Source of the DNA: Desarmillaria ectypa
Taxonomy: Eukaryota > Basidiomycota > Agaricomycetes > Agaricales > Physalacriaceae
Direction of reading: 5' to 3'
DNA: 20,168 bases
Assembly (NCBI GenBank): GCA_030407005.1
Contig: JAUDYN010000029.1
Coordinates: forward strand, 1-20,168
Shown here piece after piece: positions 1 to 8,673 of this stretch; the first letter of the stretch is position 1; each line of letters opens with the position of its first letter. Both the position numbers and the translations under genes were made by a program. The notes under the pieces are model-generated. The model worked only from the letters and a program-made list of their open reading frames with translations, ran no database searches and had not been told where the DNA came from.

Positions 1-1275
1 CGAACCATTTCTCTCGGCATCGCCATACTATTGTCATTCTTTACAGTCCTCGCCATATTAATCTACGAGGAAGAACTCTGGGCACTGCTCAGAAGGCAGC
101 CCCGACAACCCAACTTAGAACCCCGCCCCGCCCCACCCACCACCAATGTCATTCCCAGGGGGATACCCCCCGCAAGACTGGGAGAACGAGAAGCAGTTCC
201 ACTCGTTCATCCCCGGCTCGATTCACCATCGGTCCTTCCTCCTCCTCCGAGGAGAGCAATGACTCGAGACCCCCAACTCCAGGGATCTCAGAACTTCGGG
301 CCCAGATTGCCCAATCCGCTCACGCCTATAACACGAGAGCTGTCCTCCTCCGCTACCGGATGGAATGACCCACCGTCACACTGGAGCGACCAACAGCCAG
401 CCTTACAGCGGCCCAAGAATATGCGCGGGATGTATGGACTGTGCTGGACGAACCCCCGCCCCCATACCCTGGCCCCCCCCCCTCGTCCAAGAACCCCTCC
501 TCTCCGCATAGCCCAGTAGAGGTTAGACCTCCGTCGCCCGACGTGATGACAGTAGAAGGTCCAGCCACTCTGGACCTCCACACCCCGACGATCCAAACAT
601 GGATCGAAACCACCCCTACGGCCCCTGGAGCCATGAGCGGTGGCCAGATGAGGGAGAAGAAATCTCCCTCTCCTCCCTCTCCGTCATCGAGATCTCTGAT
701 GATGAGTCTGATGACGACATCGTCGGAGACAATGCCCTGGTCTCGGCTGCTCCCCGTGCCACTGACGACCCCTTCAATCCATATGGGACGATTTTATCTG
801 GCCCGACCTCTCTGAGGTCGACCGGAGACTATTCGGTCCATTCCAGACTGCAGCATGGGAGGTTCGATGAAGGGACGTCGAAGCCCGCGACCTCTGGGGA
901 AGAACCCAGAGTCGAAATGGATGAGTGGTTGGGCCCTTAACAGGGGTGACCCCATCCGAATCCCCTTCGATGGGCCCAGCACTGCCAGGGCCAACATCAT
1001 CAACCACTGGATACATGCCAATCGCGACCGGTCAATTTTCTGCCCCTCTGCTAGGGATCGTTTTCCAGGGTTACAACCCAGAACCCCTCAGGAGCAGCGG
1101 GAACTGGAGACCCTCCAGCACTTATGGAGGCTGGAGGTGGCAAGAGAGGAATGAGTGGGGACAAGAGCCCCAGTACAATACGTTAACCTACGATACAGGT
1201 TACTATGGCAGGATGGAATACCACCATCCCCAATATAAATATATTCAGACCACCCACCAGATACCCCGGTCATAA
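1..1275 (+). pseudogene. Proline-rich/acidic 5' coding region of element A (Gag N-terminal part or leader ORF), broken
   Basis: Coding-like sequence runs through several frames. From 249 to about 600 one frame reads SRPPTPGISELRAQIAQ, then AHAYNTRAVLLRYRM, then a TGA at 366-368, then EYARDVWTVLDEPPPPYPGP and a long Pro/Ser stretch. From 599 to 940 another frame gives an acidic stretch (EISDDESDDDIVGD) followed by a Gly/Pro-rich segment. From about 855 to 1275 two overlapping frames remain plausible. The first 248 bases hold only Pro-rich fragments, so the true start codon cannot be fixed. Proline-rich N-termini of this kind precede the capsid-like domain in some basidiomycete gypsy Gags (recollection, not a search). 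No enzymatic domain is seen. At least two frameshifts and one stop make it non-functional. Confidence 0.55.
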
Positions 1276-1408
1276 GTCCACGAACACTTCCTGACTCGCC
1301 CCTGCATCATAGGGCGCGTCACCCAAGGATACCACCCCTATCAGGGTGGTAGTCTTCTCTTCATAGGGGCTGGAGAAGAAATGGAAGCAGAAGGAGCCCC
1401 TGCAGGAA
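1276..1408 (+). other. Element A interval without an assignable frame
   Basis: This short interval inside the Gag region of A carries no convincing reading frame. A near-palindromic stretch containing ACCACCCCTATCAGGGTGGT lies at about 1331-1350 and could fold as a hairpin, but nothing shows a function. Confidence 0.4.
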
Positions 1409-2669
1409 ATGCCACTGCAGGGGCATCAAGAACCCCTGCCACGGCAGAAGAAGTCCAGCAGCAGATGTGGAGTTGAACTGCTGGAGAAGGAACGGTGCAT
1501 CACAGAGATGCGCGAAGAACTCGACAGGAAGGATTCTGCCTGCAAGACATTAGCGGAATACCTCAAGGCTCAAGAGAAGGAAAAGGAGCCAGAAAGGGGA
1601 AGACCGCCGGGGCCACCAAGAAGCTACCTGGGGTACAGGCCAGATCGATTTTCGATCCCAAGACCCACCCCCCTGGTCAGGGACCACCTGACCTAATCTC
1701 GAACCCTGTCGGGAATGCTGCCGCTGATGCCCCCTATCTGAGCATCAAGCCAACCTCGTCAAGGTCCCCGCTCCATTCAAGGGGGACCATGACGATATTG
1801 AATGCTTCATAGGCGATGCATTGCCTATTTCGAAGTGTTCCGACACTATTTCCAGGTGCTGTCGCACCTGGTACTATTCACGACGTCCCACTTCAAGGGC
1901 ACCGCCAAGGACTGGTGGGTCTACAAGAGACCCGAATACTGGGTAGGCGATGTCTTTGACAGCACTGCTGCCCACTTCTGATACCCCAACTAGGCCAACT
2001 TCATCGACCTAGTCACCTGACAATTCCAGATCCCGCGATCGAGGAAATTCATGAAAAGCACATGTTCGACTTGCACATGGGAGCACAGCCCACCTCCCAC
2101 TACTTCCAGAAGCTGGAAGAAGAAGCCAAGTTAGCGGGCCGGAGATCCAATGAGGCTGAGTGCGGCATGATGGTAAAAATGGTGCGACTAGGAGTGCCTA
2201 GTTTGTACATGACCTTTATATCAAATATGGGCATAAGCATTCCATGCTCATATCTGGAGTGGAAGGAATGCATCCTCCAGATGTATGAAGAGAGACAGCG
2301 GAAATGGGTCTTTGACCAGACCACTAGTACACCTCGGGATGGCCAGAAGCAGGGCCTGCGTCCCCAACAACAGCAGCCCAGTGGCAAGAACACCGCTGGG
2401 GCAATAAGTCCTTGGCTCCAAAGCCGACTGCTGGGAGTGGAGGAACCAGTCGCGATGCTGGAACCGGTAAGTAGACAACATACGGAGGGGTGGAAAAGCC
2501 CATGGACTTAGACCGGCAACGAGCCGAGGGGCGCTGCTTCAAGTGTGACCAAAAGGGTCACCTGAGCAGGGATTGCCCTACAAGAAAAGAGAACAACGTT
2601 GTGAGATACATGGGGCCCACTGACGCAGTGGTGCCAAGCACCTCCAAGATCGAGGAGGTAAAAGAGTAG
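1409..2669 (+). pseudogene. Gag of element A (coiled coil, retrotransposon gag domain, CCHC knuckle), frameshifted
   Basis: The region would encode the capsid/nucleocapsid precursor that packages element RNA in cytoplasmic particles. About 1470-1600 reads as a charged coiled-coil-like helix (LLEKERCITEMREELDRKD). A retrotransposon-gag domain follows: VPAPFKGDHDDIECFIGD (frame 0, about 1761-1817), then SHFKGTAKDWWVYKRPEYW (frame 2, from about 1820), then EEIHEKHMFDLHMG with EAKLAGRR and YLEWKECILQMYEERQR (frame 1, 2041-2511). The CCHC knuckle and a TAG at 2667-2669 lie in frame 0. Frames therefore change near 1700, 1818, 2035 and 2500. The frame-2 segment also has TGA at 1979, TAG at 1991 and TGA at 2018. 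The family is clear; no intact protein can be made. Confidence 0.8.
2535..2576 (+). other. CCHC zinc knuckle of element A Gag
   Basis: Translation gives CFKCDQKGHLSRDC, the C-X2-C-X4-H-X4-C nucleocapsid knuckle that binds element RNA. All four metal ligands are intact although the surrounding Gag is frameshifted. Confidence 0.93.
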
Positions 2670-3286
2670 GGCATCAAGGGTTCAATTCCCCTTGCATGCC
2701 CGAGTCTCAAGGTGTGTCCTCGGTTTCCGTGGGTCAGACTGATTATTATGAAAATAGAAAATTACATACGCAAAAGAATATATCTATATCTTCACTGAAG
2801 CCGAAGACCAAGAAAGAATCATCAAGAACAAACAGGTACGTCATCCTCCTAGAAGACACTGACATGAGTATCTGTAGTGACAAATCCCGAACCTCTGATG
2901 AACTAGAGTGGGACTTGCCAAGTGGTGTTGGCACCACAACAAAGTCCAATGAGCAGAGCTCACCGGATACGCCACTGAGTGCACAGTGACGAGCAGGGAC
3001 CAGTAGGTGGGACTCCTTCAGGCCTCCCAGAAGTCCGACCATCCCAGTACCTGCCTCGAGCGGCGGGGCAAGCTCACCAGTTCCACCAGGGTCGGCGGAG
3101 GACCAGGACAGTGCCTCTAACTAAGGCCAGGACCGACGACCCAGACAAACTGGTCCGGGGAGTGGAAAACTTGACGAAGCTGAGTACCAAACCGGGCCGG
3201 CAAGTCAAAGGGTCGAGAAACGTGTGAAGGTCGCCTTAGGCACTAGCTGGGAGTCAATGACCAAGGAAATTCAAACTCCGTCATGA
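2670..3286 (+). pseudogene. Gag-Pol connecting region of element A, no recognised domain
   Basis: This stretch of about 600 bp lies between the zinc knuckle and the recognisable Pol frame. A frame at 2696-2989 reads as hydrophilic, Ser/Lys-rich sequence (for example SSLKPKTKKESSRTNRYVIL). From about 3140 to 3283 another frame (KRVKVALGTSWESM and neighbours) runs directly into Pol and is closed by a TGA at 3284-3286. No protease-like or nucleic-acid-binding motif is visible. It most resembles a low-complexity linker; its original frame cannot be settled by eye. Confidence 0.5.
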
Positions 3287-3789
3287 GTGGTGTCGGCTGA
3301 GGAAAAGGGACAGGATCCCGCTAGTGCCCAGGTGGTAAAAAGGAGGCATTTCAGCAGAACTACTATTGTTGAAGTACCCGATGAAGAAGACGACACAGCT
3401 TTTAGAATGTGGCAAGTCAGCCAATCCAAAGCCAGTACCCCAATATCCAGAACACCGGAACTACAGACCATTGACCTTCCAAATGCAAGGGGGAGCGTCA
3501 AACCCAACACCTATCCTAACAAGGGGGTATCAAATGCTTCTGAATGCACAGGGAAACAGAACAAGTCTTCCGAACATACAGGGAAGCAGGATGGGTCCCA
3601 ATGGCTCAGACCATTCCGAATTGACTGGACGATGCATGCAATACGTGACTCCAAGGACTTGGCAAACGCCAAAGCGGTTCTCTCCATTTGAGTATATCCC
3701 AAACGACTTGGAGAGATCGACGACGAGCTTATTCAAAGCTTACAGATGGGAGGGAGCATTGCCCGGGAACAGCTCTATGAACTGCATGA

Positions 3790-4180
3790 ACCGATTCAGT
3801 ACATTTGTGGTACCAAGAGTTCCAGACAGGACTTCTTGGTAGATATTCAACTTTCCCCATGCATGGGGAAACAGATATTGACAACCCAAGCACTGTTGGA
3901 TAGTGGCTGCACAGGCAGCTCTATCAATCGAACATACATCCAACAACATCGGTTGGACACCAGGAAGGCCGCAACTCCTATACTGGTCTATAATGCTGAT
4001 GGAACATGCAATAAGGCAGGGGACGTAACAGAATTCATAGAACTCTGGATGACCATCAGAGGACATAGTGAACGAATTGACCTTGCAGTCACCGACCTAG
4101 GCTCCAAGACCATATACTTGGGCCATGACTGGCTTAAACGCCATAACCCTTTCATCAATTGGAAGGTGGGAACTTTGACA
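3790..4180 (+). other. Aspartic protease domain of element A
   Basis: A retroviral-type aspartic protease segment reads LLDSGCTGSSIN with the catalytic D-S-G at 3899-3907. The downstream hydrophobic-Gly element is YLGHDWLKRHNP. Both active-site halves expected for a homodimeric retroelement protease are intact, and no stop falls inside this domain. Confidence 0.85.
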
Positions 4181-4369
4181 TTCGGACGATGTCATTGCAT
4201 CCAAAACTATTTCACCTTGCCTGACGCAGATGAAGAAGACTGATGGGATGAAGAGCTTGAGGAAGGAGAGAGTATTCTTGCTGTCAACATGCAAGAAGAA
4301 ATCATACTTCGTGCCATCCATCATGCGAACAAGTTGGCTGCAGCAGCCAATGCTGAGAAGCCGAAACAG

Positions 4370-5130
4370 ACATTTGAGGAGCTCGTGCCTCCTCAGTATC
4401 AAAGCTTTAGGGATATATTCTCAAAAGAAAGCTTTGACGAGTTACCAGAAAGAAGACCCTGGGACCACGCAATCGAGCTGGTCCCCAACGCGAAGTCAAC
4501 CTTGGACTGCAAGGTATATCCACTCAATCGAAACGAGCAAGAACAGTTGGACAAGTTCTTGGATGAGAACTTAGATTCGGGGCGAATTCACCCCTCGAAA
4601 TCCCCCTTTGCCTCCCCTTTCTTCTTTGTCAAGAAAAAGGATGGCTCACTACGACCAGTCCAGGATTATCGGAAACTGAATGAAATGACGATCAAGAATC
4701 GCTATCCTCTTCCACTCATTTCCAAGCTAATCGAGAAACTATGAGGAGCCAAGTACTTCTCCAAGCTAGACGTATGATGGGGATACAACAATGTCCATAT
4801 CCGAGATGGAGACGAAGAAAAGGCCGCATTCAGAATGAACCAAGGGCTCTTTGAACCCACGGTAATGTTCTTCGGACTCATGAACTCACCAGCCACATTC
4901 CAGTGGATGATGAACGACATATTTAAGGATTTGATCACCAGAGGAAAAGTCACAATTTACCTCGATGACATACTCATCTTCACGAAATCCTTGACAGAGC
5001 ACCAAGACATAGTATGGCAAGTACTCCAATGACTTCGAGAGAACAAACTGTTTCTCAAAGCAGAGAAATGCGAATTTGAGGTATTCGAAACGGAATACCT
5101 TGGGGTCATCATAAGCGAAGATGCCATTCA
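4370..5130 (+). other. Reverse transcriptase domain of element A
   Basis: Successive RT blocks are visible: FFFVKKKDGSLRPVQDYRKL, the YPLPLI block, YFSKLDV, LFEPTVMFFGLMNSPATFQ, and IYLDDILIF with the catalytic YLDD at 4958-4969. TGA codons at 4742, 4775 and 5030 interrupt it. The GL(M)NSPATFQ and YLDD blocks are typical of Ty3/gypsy RT. Confidence 0.92.
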
Positions 5131-5134
5131 CATG

Positions 5135-5760
5135 GACCCAATCAAGATTGCGGAAATAGCGGAATGGCCAACTCCAATGAAAAAGAAGGAATTACAGTCC
5201 TTCTTAGGATTCACGAACTTCTACCGAAAGTTCATCAAAGACTATTCCAAGATAGTCTATCCCCTTACCCAGTTAACTGGAAAAGTAGACTGGATGTGGG
5301 GATCAGAACAAGAACAAGCATTTAATCAACTCAAGAAGTTGATGACAACCAACGTAGTTCTTATGATTCCTTCAGACGACGGAAAGTTCTGAGTCGAAGC
5401 CGACGCCAGTGACAGAGCCATTGGTGTGGTCCTAAGCCAAGAAAAGGAAGGCAAATGGAGACCAGTCGCCTTCATGTCAAAAGCGCTCACCATCACCGAG
5501 TGAAATTATGAGATTTACGACAAGAAGTTGTTAGCAATCATGCTGGCATTAGAGGAGTGGTGCCAAAGAGACCATTGAGATCTGGACCGATCACCAGAAT
5601 CTCCAATACTTCTGGAAACCCCAGAAGTTGAACCGTCGACAAGCTCAATGAGTCACTGAACTAGCAGAATACCACTTTATCCTTCAACATAAAGCTGGAA
5701 CCGCTAATCAGAAGGCTGATCTTCTCAGCAGGCGAGACGACCATGATCAGGGAAAAGAAG
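5135..5760 (+). other. RT thumb/connection and RNase H domain of element A, frameshifted
   Basis: The segment LQSFLGFTNFYRKFI leads into RNase H. Acidic active-site positions are seen in VEADASDRAIG, in the YEIYDKKLLAI helix and in IWTDHQNLQYF. After EEW at 5560 several residues expected by family resemblance are missing, and the frame moves to position mod 3 = 0. TGA codons begin at 5390, 5501 and 5649. The domain ends in the family motif ANQKADLLSRRDD. Confidence 0.88.
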
Positions 5761-5972
5761 ACAATCAAGACATGGTCATCTTATCCCCAGAACACTTCCG
5801 AGCATTGGTACTACCAACCACGAAAGAAAGGATCATGCATATAAGAGACGCAACAAAACAGAAGGAACAGTGGGACCAGGGAATCGAGAAATCCCTCAAC
5901 CACAAACAAGGGATCACACAGGAAAGCGAAATCCTGTGGTACAACAGATGAGTCTATATTCCCAATGACTCG

Positions 5973-6970
5973 ATGCTATGTGGTGAGATCATCACCCAAT
6001 TTCATGATCACATCACCGCTGGACACCCCGGAATCTCCAAGACCAAGGAGCTTATACTTCATGAGTACTGGTGGCCAAAGATGAAGAAGGACGTAGAGTC
6101 ATACATCAAAGGATGCGAGACTTGTCAAAGAATGAAGAGTGATACGCAGGCCAAGGCAGCACCTCTTCATCCCAACACAATACCCAACACGCCATGGACA
6201 CATATCTCAGTTAATATGGTCACTGGACTCCCCGAGTCAGATGGATTTGACGCTCTACTAGTCATCATAGACCGTTTCTCCAAGAACATCCTCTTGATTC
6301 CATGCAATGAGGAGTTATCCGCCAAAGGATGGGCATTAATACTTCACAATCACATATACATGAAGCATGGAATGCCACAAGTGGTCATATCAGACAGGGG
6401 ACCACAATTCGTCTCAACATTCATGAAGGAACTATACAAAATATTGAACATCACCCAGAACGCGTCCATGGCGTACCATCCACAGACAGATGGACAGACA
6501 GAGAGAGTCAACCAGGAGGTAGAGAAATACCTCTGCATCTTTGTCAATCACTGACAGACTGACTGGGTAGCATGGCTACCACTTGCCAAATTCACCCACA
6601 ACAACCAAGTTCATTCGGCCACGGGCAAAAGTCCATTCATGGTCCTATATGGACGAAATCCCAGACTCATTCCTGAGTCTATTCAGAAAACCAGTTTCGC
6701 AAATCCTGCAGCTGTCGACTTCATGGAAACTATGGCCAAGGTCCATAAGGAGGTTTATGAAGCATTAGAAAAGGCCGTGGCACAAATGAAGGCACAGTAT
6801 GATAAAAAGAAACAGACTCAAAGAGAGTACCGGATTGGGGATAAGGTATGGCTCGACACTGCCAACCTTCATCTTCCATGACCAAAGAAAAAGCTTGATG
6901 ATAAACGAACAGGACCATTCAAAATCATAGAGAAATCAGGAGCAGCAGCATACAAGCTGAAGCTGCTGCC
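5973..6970 (+). other. Integrase of element A (zinc-binding, catalytic and GPF-type C-terminal parts)
   Basis: The N-terminal HHCC part reads HDHITAGHPGISKTK, then KGCETCQRMKS. In the catalytic core the first acidic residue, expected in an ISVDM-like motif, is Asn here (HISVNM, codon AAT at 6213-6215), consistent with a G-to-A change. The second acid (ISDRGPQF) and the Glu (DGQTERVN) are kept. A TGPFKII motif near 6910 is the GPF-type module. TGA stops at 6552 and 6879 break it. The D-to-N change would by itself abolish strand transfer, going by known retroviral-type integrases. Confidence 0.88.
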
Positions 6971-7091
6971 ACATTGAAAGATCCACCCCCAGTTCAATGA
7001 GAAGCTGTTGACTCCATACATCGCATCCTCATTTGCGAACCAAGAACAACCACCGCCTCCCCCTCCAGATCTCATCGACGGTCAAGAAGAG

Positions 7092-7268
7092 TATGAAATC
7101 AAAGAAGTCTTGGATTCGTGCACCAGAAAGGTACGATCCAAGCAAGGACAACTATTTAGGGAAGTCACAGACTATCTAGTCAAATGGAAAGGATGGACTC
7201 GGGAGCACAATTCCTGGGTTCAAGAAAATGAAATGACGAATGCTTTGGAGGTGATCCAAGAGTACCAG
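7092..7268 (+). other. Chromodomain at the C-terminus of element A Pol
   Basis: A chromodomain of about 58 residues follows the integrase and a poly-Pro hinge (QEQPPPPPPD). It starts EYEIKEVLDS, has the YLVKWKGW core strand, continues NSWVQEN and ends in a helix (ALEVIQEYQ). Aromatic cage candidates are the first Tyr, the Trp of WKGW and the Trp of NSW. Chromodomains in chromoviruses steer integration to heterochromatin (family knowledge). No stop interrupts it. Confidence 0.88.
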
Positions 7269-7316
7269 GCTAGCGTAAACTGTGCCGTATACACTCCAAA
7301 AATCGCAACCAAGAAG

Positions 7317-7454
7317 ACAGTGGTCAAGATACTGGACCACGAATACTCGGAACACGGCGACATAGCCTACCTCGCCAAAAGAAAAGATGGATACATCAAA
7401 TGGATTATCAATCCAGATGAAAAAGTATGGAAGAATTTGATTGATCAGTACTGG
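7317..7454 (+). other. Second, chromo-like C-terminal module of element A Pol
   Basis: About 17 residues after the chromodomain a second segment follows a similar plan: VVKILDHEYSEHG, then IAYLAKRKDGYIKW, then a helix KNLIDQYW. The order of (V)xx(V/I)LD, YL(V/A)K(W/R)K(D)G, a Trp-containing strand and a terminal helix resembles the preceding chromodomain, but one cage Trp is replaced by Arg. I infer a divergent second chromodomain or chromoshadow-like fold. It could be an unrelated tail that matches by chance. Confidence 0.45.
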
Positions 7455-7500
7455 ATCAGTCAAATCGCAACACAATTTGACACCCCTTTGGAAGAGCCTT

Positions 7501-7519
7501 AGCAGTCGGGATGACTGCT
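7501..7519 (+). other. Hairpin overlapping the pol stop codon of element A
   Basis: A perfect 7-bp inverted repeat, AGCAGTC and GACTGCT, flanks a 5-nt loop (GGGAT). Its left arm overlaps the last two bases of the pol TAG (7500-7502), and it ends 5 nt before the polypurine tract. Confidence 0.6.
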
Positions 7520-7524
7520 TTAAC

Positions 7525-7534
7525 AAGGGGGTAA
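7525..7534 (+). other. Polypurine tract of element A
   Basis: The purine run AAGGGGG followed by TAA immediately precedes the LTR start TGTTACG. This is the expected position for the plus-strand priming site used in reverse transcription. Confidence 0.75.
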
Positions 7535-7910
7535 TGTTACGATTTTTCCGTTATCTTATCTTATCTGAGTCATATCCATGACTTATCCATCTAATCTAGT
7601 CCAGAAACCGACTCGTATCCAGCCATTCACTGGCTACAACCCTCATTCTCACCATCTGTCACCCCAGATGCTTTCCATTGGTTCTATGATCCTCCTGGAT
7701 CATCCAACTTCGACACCGTTTATGCATGGACCGTAGCATTTCATCTAAATATAACGCCATAGAAATACTATATAAACAGAGTAAACTAGACTGTTGTACT
7801 CTATCTCTTGTTTAAATTAACACCATATACTTCTTGTTCGCACAACACCAAAGACCTTTAGCATCTATATCTCTCATTGGGTGATCATTTGAATGTGTAA
7901 TGGCCCAGAG
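7535..7910 (+). repeat. 3' LTR of element A (right edge approximate)
   Basis: The LTR begins TGTTACGATTTTTCCG directly after the polypurine tract. It is non-coding, AT-rich and contains a TATATAAA box at 7769-7776, then a CT-rich stretch where U5 is expected. Its 3' end was not located: no clean CA terminus is visible before integrase sequence of element B starts on the other strand near 7918. The matching 5' LTR would be left of the window, so LTR divergence cannot be read here. Confidence 0.75.
7769..7776 (+). promoter_or_regulatory. TATA box in the LTR of element A
   Basis: TATATAAA lies about 235 bp into the LTR, where U3 would carry the RNA polymerase II core promoter of the element. 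In this 3' copy it points rightwards, towards the antisense side of element B. Confidence 0.6.
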
Positions 7911-7917
7911 GGATTAG

Positions 7918-8673
7918 CTAATCATCCCAAGTCAGTATATAACACATCCATCCTGTGTTGAGCATGAATGTAGCATAGCCAGTAGTTTCTGACTGGGCAC
8001 AGTTAAGGGCAAATTCAATAGCTGGTAATTTTGATACCCAATTCTTTTGAGTGGGTTCTATGCACTGCCATAACATTTGGGTAATAGTATAATTAGCTTG
8101 TTCTGTAGCCCCATCACTCTGAGAGTGATACACACTGGACATATTCAGCTGGGTTCCTGTAAGCTCATGCAGTCTTTTCCAAAAGACACTAGTGAACAGA
8201 GAGTCATGATCACTTATAATCTGTCGAGGCATTCCATAGTGCTTGTAGATATGCTCAAACATCAGTTCAGCCACTTGGCGAACAGAGTAGATTGTATGGC
8301 ATGGAACAATGTGTACCATTGAAGTAAATAGGTCAATAATAACAGTTATTAAGTCAAAAGTTCCATCATGATTTTTTGAATCTGGTAATGGTCCCACAAA
8401 GTCAATACCAATAGCTTTCCAGGGATACAATGGAACCTTGAGAGGGTGCAGAAGGCCATAAGGCTTCTGGTTGTTAGGCTTGCTCATTTTGCAAGTACAA
8501 CATGACTCACAATATGATTTGACATCTGAAACCATATCCTTCCACCATACATTCTGGTGAAGGTAATCCAACATTTTACTTGCACTAAGATGAGCTAAAA
8601 TTGAATGAGCTTCTGAAATAATAATTTCTTGAGCTGTATGACCATTTATGAGAGTACAAGGTATGCAGAGAAG
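7918..8673 (-). pseudogene. Integrase of element B, truncated
   Basis: The zinc-binding part reads SEAHSILAHLSASKM followed by ESCCTCKMSK, giving the HHCC ligands. The catalytic core has IGIDFVGPLPD (first Asp), IISDHDSLFTS (second Asp) and DGATEQANYTI (Glu), so the DDE triad is kept. The frame continues from the preceding linker across a TGA at 8674-8676 and stops at a TAG (7918-7920) just after LTWDD. The C-terminal integrase part is missing, and LTR sequence of element A begins immediately beyond. It would have inserted element cDNA into the genome; it is inactive here. Confidence 0.88.

Larger units (their letters stand above)
3287..7502 (+). pseudogene. Pol polyprotein of element A (PR-RT-RNase H-IN-chromodomain), 12 TGA stops and one frameshift
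   Basis: Pol cleaves the polyprotein, copies element RNA into cDNA and integrates it. One frame (position mod 3 = 2) runs from 3287 to about 5558 and the next (mod 3 = 0) from 5559 to the TAG at 7500-7502. The single frame change sits in RNase H, where several residues also appear to be missing. In-frame stops begin at 3689, 4241, 4742, 4775, 5030, 5390, 5501, 5649, 5949, 6552, 6879 and 6975, and every one is TGA. By family resemblance most replace Arg (for example LDV-stop-WGYNNV) or Trp (PH-stop-KIHP). Apart from these the domains are well preserved, suggesting fairly recent death. The first 450 bases (to about 3740) are a hydrophilic lead-in to the protease. Confidence 0.9.
1..7910 (+). 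mobile_element. Element A: degenerate Ty3/gypsy chromovirus (LTR retrotransposon), 5' end outside window
   Basis: The domain order on the plus strand is Gag with CCHC knuckle (2535-2576), aspartic protease (about 3790-4180), reverse transcriptase with YLDD (4958-4969), RNase H, zinc-binding integrase, chromodomain, polypurine tract and 3' LTR. Integrase downstream of RT/RNase H is the Ty3/gypsy order, and the C-terminal chromodomain marks a chromovirus. No 5' LTR or primer-binding site is visible, so the element starts left of base 1. Every part of the coding region is broken: Gag by several frameshifts, Pol by twelve TGA stops and one frameshift. The right edge is not sharp; the LTR must end between about 7895 and 7917, just before integrase homology of element B begins on the other strand. 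The copy cannot be autonomous. Confidence 0.9.

Noticed and set aside
1..30. Primer-binding site of element A at the window start
   Set aside because: No TGG-starting tRNA complement and no LTR end is visible; the window seems to begin inside the element.
2670..2700. tRNA-like T-arm (GGGTTCAATTCCC) at about 2679-2691
   Set aside because: No matching acceptor stem, D-arm or anticodon arm upstream; it reads as ordinary element coding sequence (GIKGSIPLACP).
3287..7502. UGA recoding (UGA read as Arg/Trp or selenocysteine) to explain the all-TGA stops
   Set aside because: Neighbouring host genes use normal stops, including TGA for RidA. The stops sit at CGA/TGG-type positions rather than at one conserved site, other lesions exist (frameshift, catalytic D to N), and element B has all three stops.
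7895..7915. TGTAATGGCCC near 7900 as the start of another LTR related to TGTAACGAGCC of element B
   Set aside because: Wrong orientation for a 3' LTR of B, and similarity is limited to a few bases.
8077..8322. Plus-strand open frames across 8077-9241 and similar ones opposite element B
   Set aside because: They lie antisense to clear integrase, linker and Gag segments of element B and show no family features.
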